From the NCBI GenBank assembly GCA_031271265.1, contig JAISWB010000049.1, forward strand, positions 1 to 64,000: DNA of 64,000 nucleotides, given 5' to 3'. Under the pieces are notes generated by a model. It ran no database searches, was not told the DNA's origin, and saw only the letters and a program-made list of their open reading frames with translations. The first letter of the stretch is position 1; the number at the start of each line of letters is the position of its first letter. This document shows positions 44,279 to 54,759 of the stretch, in pieces. The stretch comes from Desulfovibrio sp. GTDB lineage: Bacteria; Desulfobacterota; Desulfovibrionia; Desulfovibrionales; Desulfovibrionaceae. Both the position numbers and the translations under genes were made by a program.

Positions 44279-45538
44279 TTACCTCTGAGCGGCTTTGTTG
44301 TTTTCCGCATGGACCGGGCCGGCGGCTTCTCCGGCTTCCGAAGGGGCAGGGCGCAGCTCTCCGGCGGATACTGCAAGACCGGGGCGCACCTTGATGTGGC
44401 CGTCGACAAGAAGTCGTTCGCCGGGTTGCAGTCCGGAGGCAATCAGCCACTTGTTACCTATATTCCGCTGAACCTGCACCGGCCTCAAGACTGTCGTGAA
44501 ACCTTCCCCGCCTCCCGTTTCGTCCTTTTCCAGCACATACACGCAGGCGCTGCCTTGAGCATCGCGGAATACAGCTCTCTGCGGGACCAGCACGGCGTCT
44601 TCCAGAACGGCTTCTTCAAAGACGGCCCGCACATGCATTCCAGGCAGCAGCATCTTGTCAGGGTTGGGGCATTTCACGCGGATATTGACAACGCCGGTGC
44701 CCCTGTCGACGGTAATGTCGGAAAAAAGCAGTTCTCCGAAGATTTCTTCCGCGTCGCCGCCGTCTGCATTCTGCGCGGGGGATAACCGGGTATATATACT
44801 CCCGTCCGGGAGTTTGATCCTTACCCTGGTCCCTGCATCCCGTCCGGACGCCGCTTTGTCGGCCGCGGTACGCACGCGCATCACTTCGGCATGGGCGCGG
44901 GAAACATCCACATACACACTGTCCAAGTTCCGGATAACGGCAAGCGCTTGGGGTTGGCCGGCGGTCACCAAGGCGCCGGGGGTCACGAAAGAGCGTCCGA
45001 TTCTGCCCGTGACCGGCGCAGTGATTTTGGTGTACCCCAAGTTGATGCGGGCGGACTCCAGGCCCTGCTTCGCGGCCTCGACGGCGGCTTCGGACTGCCG
45101 GAGCGCGGAGGAGGCATCGTCGTATTCCTGTCTGCTGACGGCATTGTTCCTGATGATTTTGTCGTAGCGCTCCGCCAGGAGCCGGGCGGAAAACGCATCG
45201 GCTTCGGCAACGGCAAGTTGGGCGGCCGCGTTCTTGTATACGGCCTCGAACACGTCGGTTTCCATTTCGTAGAGAATCTGCCCGGCGGCAACGTCGTTGC
45301 CTTCTTCAAACAAGCGTTTGGTAAGTATTCCGCTGACCTGCGGGCGCACGGGCGCGCTCATCAGTGCCGATACGCGGCCCGGCAGTTCGGTATTCAGCGT
45401 CACGCGTTCACCCTTGATGACGGAGTAGCGCACGAGAGGCCGGGCGGCCGGGGGGGGTTGCCGGTTCTCGCAGCCTGCGCCGAGCAGCGCGCCGAGCAGG
45501 AGGACAATAAAAATTTTTTTTCGTGAAATTCCGAACAT
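44279..45538 (-). CDS. acrA: RND efflux membrane-fusion lipoprotein, AcrA/MexA type
   Basis: The ATG at 45538 (MFGISRKKIF, TGAGG in front) gives 419 aa; the frame upstream is not protein-like. A lipobox LLGAGC marks a lipoprotein anchored in the inner membrane. The adaptor pattern is clear: SAPVRPQVSGIL, EEGNDVAAGQILYEME (lipoyl half), a long helical hairpin, INLGYTKITAPVTGRIG and PGMHVRAVFEE. It joins AcrB with the outer-membrane channel. Confidence 0.93.
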   Translation of the reverse strand: MFGISRKKIFIVLLLGALLGAGCENRQPPPAARPLVRYSVIKGERVTLNTELPGRVSALMSAPVRPQVSGILTKRLFEEGNDVAAGQILYEMETDVFEAVYKNAAAQLAVAEADAFSARLLAERYDKIIRNNAVSRQEYDDASSALRQSEAAVEAAKQGLESARINLGYTKITAPVTGRIGRSFVTPGALVTAGQPQALAVIRNLDSVYVDVSRAHAEVMRVRTAADKAASGRDAGTRVRIKLPDGSIYTRLSPAQNADGGDAEEIFGELLFSDITVDRGTGVVNIRVKCPNPDKMLLPGMHVRAVFEEAVLEDAVLVPQRAVFRDAQGSACVYVLEKDETGGGEGFTTVLRPVQVQRNIGNKWLIASGLQPGERLLVDGHIKVRPGLAVSAGELRPAPSEAGEAAGPVHAENNKAAQR

Positions 45539-45764
45539 GCTGTGCCTCAGGCGGTTACACGGCAGGGAGGCTTTCTGCGGCGGACAAGCACTATAGCCTT
45601 TTTTCCCGACTGTGCAAGTCCGGACAAAAAAAACAATAAATAAAATATGTTGTATTATTTTGTGTACATTTTTTCGGCATAGCGCGTGGTTTTTTGCTCG
45701 TTGCATAACGGCGGGAAAACGATTATTAAGGTCAACGAGATCAACCTTTACTTGGGGGCATCCT

Positions 45765-46691
45765 GTGTTTGCAGTCGGCAGAAAATTTCTTGCTTTTTGC
45801 CTGCTCTCCCTGTTCTGCGGAACGGTGTGGGCGGCGGAAAACACTGTCAACAAGATAGCCGCCGTGGTGAACGGCGAAATGATATCTCTCCATGAATTGC
45901 GCATGCACAGCGCTGCGGAACTCACCCGGCGCGGTCTGGCGCCCGACAGTCCCGAAGGCCGGGACTTGCAGCGCATGATTCTGGAAACGTTGACGAACGA
46001 TATTTTGTTGCGCCAGGAAGCAAAACGCTACAAACTGTCCGTGAGCAACTCCGAAGTGGACGAGGAATACCGCAAGGCCGTGCAGCGCAGCGGCATGAGC
46101 CCCGCGCAGTTTGAGGAGAATTTGAAAAAACAGAGGACGGATGTTGCCACGTTCAAGGAGCGCATAACCAATGCCCTGCTGCGCCGGCGCATCGCTAATT
46201 TTATGGTGATCAGAAAGGTCTTCGTCACCCCCGAGGAAGTGTCGGCGTATTATACGAGTCACAAAAGCGAATTCAACGGCGAGCGTACGGCGGATTTCTC
46301 CATACTCATGATTCCCGACGGGAAGAATTACCAGGAAATTTATCAAAAGATAAAATCCGGCGCCCAGAGTTTCGAGGATGCCGCCAAACAATATTCCGCC
46401 GACCCGTCGGCCGCGGACGGCGGCCGCGTAAGCGGGCCTTACGACCGCTTGCCGCAGGAAATGCAGAAATTGCTTTCAGGTCTCAAAGACGGGCAGGTTT
46501 CTCAACTTTTTCGCACCAAGGGCGGGGTGGTGGTCATACGGCGCAACGGTATCAGGGATCCGAAACCGCTGACCTTTGAAGAGGCGAAACCGCTTATTGA
46601 GGAAAAGTTGCGCGCGCCTCTGCTTGAGGAGCGCTTCAAGGAATATATAGGGCAGTTGCGCAGCAAAGCGGTAATTGATATCCGTATCTGA
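45765..46691 (+). CDS. surA: SurA/PpiC-like periplasmic peptidyl-prolyl isomerase
   Basis: The GTG at 45765 with GGGGG upstream gives 308 aa and puts a signal peptide at the start (FLAFCLLSLFCGTVWAA). The mature N-terminus NTVNKIAAVVNGEMISLHEL is the SurA start. A helical SurA_N domain follows, then one parvulin domain (YQEIYQKIKSGAQSFEDAAK, SADPSAADGGRVSG). It assists outer-membrane protein folding. Divergent from acrAB; the 45539-45764 spacer is AT-rich near 45630-45680 and should hold the promoters. Confidence 0.88.
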   Translation: MFAVGRKFLAFCLLSLFCGTVWAAENTVNKIAAVVNGEMISLHELRMHSAAELTRRGLAPDSPEGRDLQRMILETLTNDILLRQEAKRYKLSVSNSEVDEEYRKAVQRSGMSPAQFEENLKKQRTDVATFKERITNALLRRRIANFMVIRKVFVTPEEVSAYYTSHKSEFNGERTADFSILMIPDGKNYQEIYQKIKSGAQSFEDAAKQYSADPSAADGGRVSGPYDRLPQEMQKLLSGLKDGQVSQLFRTKGGVVVIRRNGIRDPKPLTFEEAKPLIEEKLRAPLLEERFKEYIGQLRSKAVIDIRI

Positions 46692-46769
46692 GCGGAGGGG
46701 GAGCGCTTTAGCGCTGTACGGCCGCCGCTTGCGCGGTGGTTCGGCGTTGTTTGCAAACAGAGGTTTCCA

Positions 46770-47900
46770 ATGGCGACAGCATTTCAGGAACTGGGCGGGA
46801 AAATTCGTGAAAAGCGCGAGGCGGCCGGATTTTCCATTGAGGATGTGGCGGCCCGCATCAAAATTTCTTCCAGGATTTTAAAAGCCATTGAAGAAGGCGC
46901 GGCTTCGGGGTTGCCCCATGCCATATATACCAAGCGGTTTACCAGGGCTTTCGGGTTGCTGGTCGGTTTTGATCCGGAAGAACTTGATGCGCGTCTGGAA
47001 GACGTTTTCCAGGCCGCCTGCCTTGATGATGCAAAACATGAACCCGTACTCAACCGGAATGCCGATCTGGCCTATCCCGGCACCGCCCGGCGTTTCATAG
47101 CCCTTCTGGTGTTCATTCTCCTGCTTTGGGGTCTGGCCGGAGGTTGCTGGTATGTGGCCGTCAACTACGGCTCCGCCATACTGGAATTCGTCAAGCAGCC
47201 TTTTTCCGCTTTCGGCGGGCATACGGAAACACCGCCGGTGCCGGCGGCTCCGCCTGCCGGTGCGGGCGCCGCTTCGGGCAGGGTGGTCGGAAATGCCGTG
47301 TCGCGTCTGATGCGCTCTTCCTCCGACAAGAGCGCTGCAACGGCGCAGGTGCGGTCCGACGAGGCCAAGCCGCAGGTCGCCGATGCCGCTCTTCGAGTGC
47401 AGGGCAACGGCCCCCCGGACGCTCCCGCCGCTCCGCCTCGACCTACCGATCCCCCCGCTCAGGCGGGGGGTCATGCTTCCGGTACGGCGCAAACCAAGAC
47501 GAAAGGTACCTATGAGGTTGCCTTCGGCTCAACCGATGAATATGATTCCGGTACAACGCAGGACACCGCGCCGATGTCCACCGGCGAAAGCGGTACCTTA
47601 AGCAGCGCGGCTCCAGGAGGAGCGCCTGCGGGCGGAGTGCGGGCAGCAGGCGACGGCAACAACCAGGTGCTCGTCATCAGCCGCGAAAGCTGCTGGGTGA
47701 GTTCCCGCGCGGACGGTGCCAAAGGCCGCGATTACCTCTTGAAACCGGGCGACAGGTTCGCGCTTACCTACAGCAGACGCCTTGAACTGACCCTGGGTAA
47801 CGCCGGGGGCGTGGATCTGGTGCATAACGGGAAAAAATTCGGCCCGGTCGGACAGCGTGGACAAAAGATTATCCTGGATTTCCCCGAGAAGGCGAGATAG
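46770..47900 (+). CDS. rodZ: RodZ-like cytoskeletal membrane protein (HTH-TM-DUF4115)
   Basis: The 376-aa protein has an N-terminal helix-turn-helix (FQELGGKIREKREAAGFSIEDVAARIKIS, residues 5-80), one membrane helix (FIALLVFILLLWGLAGGCWYV, about 110-130), a Pro/Ala/Thr-rich periplasmic linker and a C-terminal beta domain (ESCWVSSRADG, LKPGDRFALTYSRRLELTLGNAGGV) typical of RodZ. It probably links MreB to the cell-wall machinery. It lies 78 bp after the SurA-like gene, with GAGG before the ATG. Confidence 0.88.
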   Translation: MATAFQELGGKIREKREAAGFSIEDVAARIKISSRILKAIEEGAASGLPHAIYTKRFTRAFGLLVGFDPEELDARLEDVFQAACLDDAKHEPVLNRNADLAYPGTARRFIALLVFILLLWGLAGGCWYVAVNYGSAILEFVKQPFSAFGGHTETPPVPAAPPAGAGAASGRVVGNAVSRLMRSSSDKSAATAQVRSDEAKPQVADAALRVQGNGPPDAPAAPPRPTDPPAQAGGHASGTAQTKTKGTYEVAFGSTDEYDSGTTQDTAPMSTGESGTLSSAAPGGAPAGGVRAAGDGNNQVLVISRESCWVSSRADGAKGRDYLLKPGDRFALTYSRRLELTLGNAGGVDLVHNGKKFGPVGQRGQKIILDFPEKAR

Positions 47901-47906
47901 CCCGGT

Positions 47907-48653
47907 ATGGAATTTTCCGAGCGAATGCTGGTGCTGCAGGTCGGCAAATTTCGTGAGGCGGATCTGTGGGTGCGCCTCCTTTCGCCGTCGCGCGGGATCA
48001 TTGCCGCCTTTGCCTTCGGCGGCAGCCGCAGCCGCAGGCGCTTCGCCGGATGCCTGGATACATTCAACAACATCGGCGTCCATGTGAAAAGCTCTCCGGG
48101 CAAACAGTATTTTGCGTTGCAGGAGGGCGTACTCATTGAGGGGGTATCCCGTCTGCGGCGCGACGGACGGCGCTTCGGCACGGCCGTCAACTGCGTACGC
48201 TTTCTGCAAAGTTTCGGCATAGTTCCGGAAGGTGCGGAAAAGGCACATTTTCTCATGCGGGAAACCCTGCGCGTGCTTGAAGGGTGCGGGGAAGTGCCGA
48301 GGCTGTTGCCGGTGTTCTTCAGGGCGCGTTTGGCCTTTGATCAGGGGTATGCGCTGGAGTTGACGCACTGCTCGCGTTGCGGCAAATCTCTGAACGGCAG
48401 GCCCGCCCGCCTGCTGATCCGTGCAGGGCGGGCGGCTTGTCCGGCATGCGCCCGTGAATCGTCCGATTACCGTCTGCCGCTGGGGCCGGGCACCATATCC
48501 ATGCTGCAATCCCTGCATGTCCTGCCCCCCGTAGATTGGGTCGGGCCGGCGGCCCCTGCCGCCGCAGCGGGAGAATTTGCCGAGGCCGTCGACGCTTTCA
48601 TCCGTTATCATGTCGGCATAACTTGGGAAGACGGCCGTTTTGTTCGGCGCTGA
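47907..48653 (+). CDS. recO: DNA repair protein RecO
   Basis: RecO helps load RecA with RecR/RecF. The 248-aa protein has an OB-fold N-terminus ([34 protein letters not shown]), a helical middle and a C4 zinc site (CSRCGK and CPACAR). It starts 6 bases after the rodZ stop, so probably one transcript. Confidence 0.9.
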   Translation: MEFSERMLVLQVGKFREADLWVRLLSPSRGIIAAFAFGGSRSRRRFAGCLDTFNNIGVHVKSSPGKQYFALQEGVLIEGVSRLRRDGRRFGTAVNCVRFLQSFGIVPEGAEKAHFLMRETLRVLEGCGEVPRLLPVFFRARLAFDQGYALELTHCSRCGKSLNGRPARLLIRAGRAACPACARESSDYRLPLGPGTISMLQSLHVLPPVDWVGPAAPAAAAGEFAEAVDAFIRYHVGITWEDGRFVRR

Positions 48654-48709
48654 ACGCTGCCTGCAACAGCATTTTCAGTTTGACGTCAACCTCTCGAATC
48701 GGAGCAGCC

Positions 48710-49588
48710 ATGTATTTTCAAGACGTAATAATGACCCTGCAGAGTTTCTGGGCCGCGCACGGCTGCGCCGTGTTGCAGCCCGTCGACCTGGAATGCGGCG
48801 CCGGAACTTTCAATCCCGCCACCTTTCTGCGCGCCGTAGGGCCGGAAGCGTGGAACGCGGCATACGTAGAACCTTCGCGCCGGCCCACGGACGGACGTTA
48901 CGGCGAAAACCCCAACCGTCTGCAACATTATTTTCAGTTTCAGGTCATCCTCAAACCTTCACCGGACAATGTGCAGGGCATTTATCTGGACAGCCTGCGC
49001 GCGTTGGGCATTGACCACGCGCGCCACGATATCCGTTTCGTGGAAGACGACTGGGAATCCCCTACGCTCGGCGCCTGGGGCCTGGGATGGGAAGTCTGGC
49101 TGGACGGCATGGAAGTGACCCAGTTCACCTATTTTCAACAGGTCGGAGGCATTGACCTAGACCCTGTGAGCGTGGAACTGACCTACGGGCTGGAACGTCT
49201 GGCCATGTATCTGCAGGAAAAGGAATCCGTATACGATCTTGCCTGGAACGGGCAGGTATCCTACGGCGATATTTACCGCCGCAACGAAGTGGAACAGTCC
49301 GTCTACAATTTCGAGGCCTGTGACCCGGAAATGCTCCTGCGTCATTTCAACGACTTTGAAAAAGAATGCCTGCGCCTCGTCGGGCTCGGCCTGCTCCGGC
49401 CGGCCTATGATTATACACTGAAAGCGTCGCATGTCTTCAACCTGCTGGACGCACGCGGCGCCGTATCCATAACCGAACGCACAGGCTGCATGGCGCGGGT
49501 GCGGCGGTTGGCGGAGTCCGCCGCCCGCCTGTATGCGCAACAGTGCAGCGTGGCGGACGAACTACCCTTGCGCTCAACCGGGGAATGA
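48710..49588 (+). CDS. glyQ: Glycyl-tRNA synthetase alpha subunit
   Basis: The ATG at 48710 ([23 protein letters not shown] in front) gives 292 aa, the normal GlyQ length. Motifs: [47 protein letters not shown] and [32 protein letters not shown]. With GlyS it charges tRNA-Gly as a tetramer. Confidence 0.97.
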   Translation: MYFQDVIMTLQSFWAAHGCAVLQPVDLECGAGTFNPATFLRAVGPEAWNAAYVEPSRRPTDGRYGENPNRLQHYFQFQVILKPSPDNVQGIYLDSLRALGIDHARHDIRFVEDDWESPTLGAWGLGWEVWLDGMEVTQFTYFQQVGGIDLDPVSVELTYGLERLAMYLQEKESVYDLAWNGQVSYGDIYRRNEVEQSVYNFEACDPEMLLRHFNDFEKECLRLVGLGLLRPAYDYTLKASHVFNLLDARGAVSITERTGCMARVRRLAESAARLYAQQCSVADELPLRSTGE

Positions 49589-49597
49589 GGATCACCT

Positions 49598-51709
49598 ATG
49601 CCTGCCTTTGTCCTTGAAGTCGGCATGGAAGAAATGCCGGCTCGTTTTGCGGCCGATGCCGAAAAAGCCCTGGCCGAACGCCTGGGTGCCGTCCTGCTGG
49701 AAGCCGGACCGACCTTTACCGGCCTGGTCGTATGTTCCTCGCCGCGCCGCCTCGTCGCCTACATCGCCGATCTGGCGGAAACATCGGCCGAGTATGAAGA
49801 AGTCGTCACCGGACCATCGGCCAAGGCGGCATTCGATATCAGCGGCCGGCCGACTCGGGCGGCCGAAGGCTTTGCCAAAACGCACGGCGTACCCCTGCAT
49901 GATCTCTTTACCGTGGAAACCGACAAAGGCCTCTACATCGCCGTGCGCAAGCGCATGGGCGGTAGACGGACCGCGGAACTGCTGTCCGAACTATGCCCGG
50001 AGTTGATTCTGAATCTTCCCTTTCCCAAGCGCATGCGCTGGGGGACGTGCAAAGCGGCCTTTGTCCGGCCGATCCGCTGGATTCTTGCCCTGCTCGGCAA
50101 CGTCCATGTGCCCTTCGCGGCGGCGGGCATTGCCTCGGGCACGTATACATACGGACACAGAACACACGGGCCCGGCCCCTTTTCCCTGCGCAACGCATCT
50201 GAATACTTCACCGTGACGGCCGAGCAAGCCGGCATTACCGTTGACGGCAACGCGCGCAGACGCATCATCACTGAACAGGGCGCGCAAGCGGCCTCCGAAA
50301 AACAGGGAAAGGTGCTTTGGAACGAACGGCTTCTGCAGGAAATTCAAGGACTCTGTGAACATCCCGTGCCGATCCTGGGCTCGTTCAGCCGGACCTACCT
50401 CGAATTGCCGCGGGAAGTGCTGCTCACAAGCATGGAAAAACATCAGAAGAGCTTCGGAGTGGAAGGTGAAAACGGCAGACTGCTGCCTCATTTTCTGACC
50501 GTGTTGAACCTGAGTCCGGAAAGCCCCGATCTGGTGAGAAAAGGCTGGGAACGCGTACTGCGCGCGCGCCTCGAAGATGCGCGCTTTTTTTGGAAAACGG
50601 ATACGGCCTGTGCCGGATTCGACTCCTGGCTTGCAGCCTTGGAAACGGTCATCTTCCTTGCTCCTCTGGGCTCCATGGGCGACAAGTCCCGGCGCCTGGA
50701 ACGCCTGTGCGCCTATCTGGCGGAGCATGCGCGTTGCGGCCTGCCGGAAGCGATGCCTTCCAGAGAAGATGCCGTGCGCGCCGGACGCATAGCCAAAGCG
50801 GACCTGGTTTCGGAAATGGTGAAGGAATTCGATGTCCTTCAGGGCATAATGGGCGGCATTTACGCGCGACGTTTCGGCGAGTCCCCGGACGTGGCCGACG
50901 GTGTGGCCGAACAATACCTGCCTGCCGGACCCGATACCCCGACCCCCGCTACGCTTTGCGGAGCGCTGCTCTCTATTGCCGACAAGGCGGATACCCTGGC
51001 GGGATGTTTCGGGTTGGGCATGATTCCCACCGGGGCGGCCGACCCTTACGCTTTGCGACGCGCCGCACTGGGCATAGCCCGCACGACCTGCGCCAGGCAT
51101 TTGCGCTTCAGCGTGAGCGCGCTGTTTGCCGAAGCGTTGCGCGGCTACGGTGAACGGGAATGGAAATTGGAACCGGATCGGGCTCTCGTCAGGCTGCAGG
51201 AATTTTTCAACCTGCGCCTGAAAAATCTTTTCACGGCCGAAGGGACGGAAACCTTGATCGCCGAGTCCGTCATCCTCTCCGGAGCGGACGACATATGGGC
51301 GGCCGGAGAACGTGCGACCGCGCTCGGCACATTCTGCCGCTCCGAGGATTTTACCGCGGGCGTGCTGACCTTCAAACGGGCAGCCAATATACTGAAGAAG
51401 CAGGCTGAAGAAGCGGAAGTCGCGCCGAACGGAGCGTACGACACCGCACTCCTTGAGCATGATGCGGAAAAATTCCTGGCTGCCGAACTTGAACGCTTCG
51501 GTCCCGTATTCGACCGCTTGTGGGAAGCCGATGCCTACGGCGAGCTGTTTGCCCTGCTGAACACCTTGCGTCCGGCTGTGGACGCCTTCTTTGACGGGGT
51601 TATGGTCATGTGCGACGATGCGGTACTGCGCCTGAACAGGCTTAACCTGCTCCAGGCTCTGGTAGGCAGGCTGGGTCGTCTGGCCGACTTCTCCGTCCTG
51701 CAGATATAA
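49598..51709 (+). CDS. glyS: Glycyl-tRNA synthetase beta subunit
   Basis: The 703-aa beta subunit has the expected LEVGMEEMPARF start, SPRRLVAYIADL, KRMRWGTCKAAFVRPIRWILAL and the HD-like and anticodon-binding C-terminal parts (DGVMVMCDDAVLRLNRLNLL). The gene starts 9 bases after glyQ with GAGGA as ribosome-binding site, forming the usual glyQS pair. Confidence 0.97.
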   Translation: MPAFVLEVGMEEMPARFAADAEKALAERLGAVLLEAGPTFTGLVVCSSPRRLVAYIADLAETSAEYEEVVTGPSAKAAFDISGRPTRAAEGFAKTHGVPLHDLFTVETDKGLYIAVRKRMGGRRTAELLSELCPELILNLPFPKRMRWGTCKAAFVRPIRWILALLGNVHVPFAAAGIASGTYTYGHRTHGPGPFSLRNASEYFTVTAEQAGITVDGNARRRIITEQGAQAASEKQGKVLWNERLLQEIQGLCEHPVPILGSFSRTYLELPREVLLTSMEKHQKSFGVEGENGRLLPHFLTVLNLSPESPDLVRKGWERVLRARLEDARFFWKTDTACAGFDSWLAALETVIFLAPLGSMGDKSRRLERLCAYLAEHARCGLPEAMPSREDAVRAGRIAKADLVSEMVKEFDVLQGIMGGIYARRFGESPDVADGVAEQYLPAGPDTPTPATLCGALLSIADKADTLAGCFGLGMIPTGAADPYALRRAALGIARTTCARHLRFSVSALFAEALRGYGEREWKLEPDRALVRLQEFFNLRLKNLFTAEGTETLIAESVILSGADDIWAAGERATALGTFCRSEDFTAGVLTFKRAANILKKQAEEAEVAPNGAYDTALLEHDAEKFLAAELERFGPVFDRLWEADAYGELFALLNTLRPAVDAFFDGVMVMCDDAVLRLNRLNLLQALVGRLGRLADFSVLQI

Positions 51710-51733
51710 GGAAATAAGGCAGTTCGCTACGGC

Positions 51734-52936
51734 ATGACAAACAAACCCCTTGTCTTTACTCGTCTGCATCGCTGCATCCTGCGTGAATTAACGCTCAATT
51801 TTGTTGTATGCGTCACTTCACTGCTTGCCCTGATTTTGATCAGCCGCGGTCTGCAAATGCGCAGCCTGTTCCTCGGCCTCGACTTTGCATTATCCGATAT
51901 TACTCAGATCCTTTTGTTTATGATTCCTACATTTTTAGTTCTTGTTCTTCCTATTTCCTGCATGATAAGTATATTTCTTACATTTTTACGCATGAGTACG
52001 GATAGAGAACTTATTGCCGTTAAATCCGGAGGCATAGGAATATACAATCTTCTTCCCGCGCCTGCTGTTTTTTCCTGCATATGCATGTGTATATCACTGT
52101 TTATTTCGCTCCATGCCATCGCCTGGGGAATGGGCAATTTTCGCTCCACAATTCTGGAAATAGCCGGCAGCAGAGCCAGGGTAGTTGTGCAGCCGGGCGT
52201 GTTCAACAAGGATATTTTCGGACTGACCCTCTTCGCCCGGCAGGTTGATCCCGCGGACGGCAGGCTGCGAAATGTCATTTTTGAAGATCGCAGGCAAGAA
52301 GAAGGCAACAGTTTGACGGTGCTTGCCGCGGAAGGGGATATTGCGACGGATGCGACGCACGGGGACATAGTTTTTAATCTCCGTGACGGGCGCATCTACA
52401 GAATGGATGCGGACAGCAATATCAGCATCATGGAATTTGCGGAATATACTGTGCGCCTTAACCTGACGGCGCTGTTTTCCGGTGCGGATATTCTGGGCGA
52501 AGTTACGCCGAACGAAATGTCCTGGGAAAACCTTCTGGGTATGCAGGAACGCAATGACGCGCCCAGCGCGCGCTTTCAGCGCAGGGTGGAGGTTGAACTG
52601 CACAAACGCCTTTCTCTCCCCGTGGCCTGCCCGGTGCTGGGACTGTTTGCCGTCCCTCTGGCCTGCGCTTTTCACGGCGTGCGCCGGCATATCGGCATAG
52701 TCTCCGCCCTGTTTTTCTTCCTCGTGTACTACTGCATATACTCCCTGGGGCTGACCTTGAGCGAGGCGGGATACCTGCCGCCCGCGGCAGGGTTGTGGCT
52801 GGCCGACGGTATTTTCGCTCCAGCCGGCCTTGTCGGCTTGCGCATGGCCGAACGCGAACGTTTTCCCTCTCCGGAACATCTGCTCAGGCGCCTGCGTAAT
52901 TTCCTGCGCGGTAAGCCGGCGGGAGCGACACCGTGA
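51734..52936 (+). CDS. lptF: LPS export permease LptF
   Basis: LptF forms with LptG and LptB the ABC transporter that pulls LPS from the inner membrane. The 400-aa protein has two groups of three membrane helices around a periplasmic beta-jellyroll domain (about residues 140-270), as in the YjgP/YjgQ family, with LRMSTDRELIAVKSGGIG as the coupling-helix motif. The segment about 51780-52110 is clearly more AT-rich than its surroundings. It overlaps lptG by GTGA. Confidence 0.92.
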   Translation: MTNKPLVFTRLHRCILRELTLNFVVCVTSLLALILISRGLQMRSLFLGLDFALSDITQILLFMIPTFLVLVLPISCMISIFLTFLRMSTDRELIAVKSGGIGIYNLLPAPAVFSCICMCISLFISLHAIAWGMGNFRSTILEIAGSRARVVVQPGVFNKDIFGLTLFARQVDPADGRLRNVIFEDRRQEEGNSLTVLAAEGDIATDATHGDIVFNLRDGRIYRMDADSNISIMEFAEYTVRLNLTALFSGADILGEVTPNEMSWENLLGMQERNDAPSARFQRRVEVELHKRLSLPVACPVLGLFAVPLACAFHGVRRHIGIVSALFFFLVYYCIYSLGLTLSEAGYLPPAAGLWLADGIFAPAGLVGLRMAERERFPSPEHLLRRLRNFLRGKPAGATP

Positions 52937-54033
52937 AGGTCCTCCCCGCCTATCTCCTGCGCAGTAACCTTTTTTTGCTGTTTCTTATTCTTTGTGTAGG
53001 CATCGGCGTCTTTCTTCTTGCCGACATGTTCGAACGTCTGGACGATTTTCTGTCCGTCGGCATCGGAGCTGATACCGTTATATATTATTTTCTGCTTAAA
53101 CTCCCTAATATCATATACCTTATTATGCCTGCCGTCTACCTTGTTTCAGTCATCGTGCAGCTTCACTTCCTAAAACGCACTAATGAGCTTACCGCCTTGC
53201 AATCAGGTGGAATACGTTCGAATGTCATTTTCTCAATGGTTCTTGTCTACAGTGTATTTTTGGCATGTTTCCTCTTTATATTCGGTCAGGTTATAGGTAT
53301 AACCCAGGAAAGGGAGGCCGCGCGCATTTGGCAGGAAAAAGTCAAAGGCAACGTATTGGAAGAGTCACATATTGATGGTTTGTGGTTTAAGGAAGGAAAA
53401 AATATTTTACATATCGGTAAAGTTTATATTGCACGTAAAACAGGGTCAAATATTATTGTTTATAAAGTTGATGAAGAAGGAAAAAGTATTGACGAGATAA
53501 TTAAAGCGCAAGAATTCAGCATTTTACCCGGCGGTGTATGGAAACTTGAAAATGTGATACGCATTGTTCCGTCGGAATACAAGGCCGAAAAATTGGAGAG
53601 CGCGAAACTGAACATACAACAGGATCTGCAGGCATTTCAGGTTGTGGGCAGGCAGATGGGCATGGACCCTGGACGGTTGACGATGCCGGAGCTGTATAGG
53701 GCGATCCGGCATCTGGAGCAGGCCGGGTCCAATGTGGAATTGCTCCGGACGGCCCTTTTCGCCAAACCGGCCTATGCTTTTTCCATAATCGTGATGGGGC
53801 TGATAGCGCTCATGGTTACGCGGAGTATCGGGAGTATTTATGCGGCCCTTGCAGCCGGTACGCTGGTGGTGTTTTTCTATCACACGATCAACGCTGTATG
53901 CGTGAGCATGGGAGAAAAGAACATCATCCCGCCGGTTGCCGGGGCCTGGGCGGCCGATATGCTCTTTTTATGCGCCGGCGCGCTGTGGTCGACCGCGCCC
54001 ACCCTCGCGGAAAAACTGCGCAACGGCCGATGA
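52933..54033 (+). CDS. lptG: LPS export permease LptG
   Basis: The 366-aa partner of LptF has the same plan, with FLKRTNELTALQSGGIR as the coupling motif and three helices at each end. GTG start at 52933 inside the lptF stop (GTGA) shows tight coupling. Bases about 53040-53520 are very AT-rich (one 60-base stretch at 53401-53460 has 15 G/C), then composition returns to normal. Convergent with engB. Confidence 0.92.
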   Translation: MKVLPAYLLRSNLFLLFLILCVGIGVFLLADMFERLDDFLSVGIGADTVIYYFLLKLPNIIYLIMPAVYLVSVIVQLHFLKRTNELTALQSGGIRSNVIFSMVLVYSVFLACFLFIFGQVIGITQEREAARIWQEKVKGNVLEESHIDGLWFKEGKNILHIGKVYIARKTGSNIIVYKVDEEGKSIDEIIKAQEFSILPGGVWKLENVIRIVPSEYKAEKLESAKLNIQQDLQAFQVVGRQMGMDPGRLTMPELYRAIRHLEQAGSNVELLRTALFAKPAYAFSIIVMGLIALMVTRSIGSIYAALAAGTLVVFFYHTINAVCVSMGEKNIIPPVAGAWAADMLFLCAGALWSTAPTLAEKLRNGR

Positions 54034-54061
54034 CCGTGCAATATTGCTGTGCGGCAGTCGG

Positions 54062-54706
54062 TCAGCCCAGAAGTTCCCGCAGGGTTGCGCGGAGTTCCGC
54101 AATGCCCAGGCCCGTTCGCGCTGAACTCGGCAGCGGTTCCCGGCCCGTAATTGCCGACCAGGCGCGCAGGCAGGCGTCCAACTCCCGCCTCCCGCATTTG
54201 TCGGCCTTGCTCAGCACGGGCAGTAACGGGAGGGAGAGCGAAACGGTAAACCGTTGCAACATCAAGTCGGATTGTTGAGGAGACAAACGCGCATCAAGCA
54301 ACAGCACAACTATTTTCAATCCCTTGGAGTATCGCAGGTAATATTCGGCCAACGCCCCCCATGCGGCCTTTTCCGACCCGGCGCGCCGCGCGTGGCCGTA
54401 TCCGGGCAAGTCCGCAATATAGGCATCCTCTTCCCAAAGCCGATAGAAATTGACGCTGCGTGTTTTTCCCGGCACGGAGCTGACCTTCGCCGGTCTGTCT
54501 TTGCCGGACAACGCGTTGAGCAGGGAGGATTTGCCGACATTGGAGCGTCCGACCAGCGCTGCCTGGGGAAGCTCCGACAGGACAAGCTGTTCGACGGTAA
54601 ACGCGGTGCGTACCAAAGGCAGCGCCGAAGCGCCGCAAGTCGCGCGTGACCCCCGCTCGTGCGAGCGATTTGCGGCAGTTGAAAGCGATACTTGACAAAT
54701 TTGCAT
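54062..54706 (-). CDS. engB: Ribosome-biogenesis GTPase EngB/YsxC
   Basis: The GTPase assists assembly of the 50S subunit. G1 GRSNVGKSSLLNAL, G2 PGKTRSVNFY, G3 DLPGYG and G4 LSKADK are all visible. From ATG 54706 it has 214 aa with a ~48-residue stretch before the G1 loop, longer than usual; a start further inside (TTG near LVRTAF) is possible. It is divergent from aroQ. Confidence 0.92.
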   Translation of the reverse strand: MQICQVSLSTAANRSHERGSRATCGASALPLVRTAFTVEQLVLSELPQAALVGRSNVGKSSLLNALSGKDRPAKVSSVPGKTRSVNFYRLWEEDAYIADLPGYGHARRAGSEKAAWGALAEYYLRYSKGLKIVVLLLDARLSPQQSDLMLQRFTVSLSLPLLPVLSKADKCGRRELDACLRAWSAITGREPLPSSARTGLGIAELRATLRELLG

Positions 54707-54759
54707 AGTATGCGAGAATAACAAATTATTTCAATGTATGCAACCCGACGCGGACGAAA

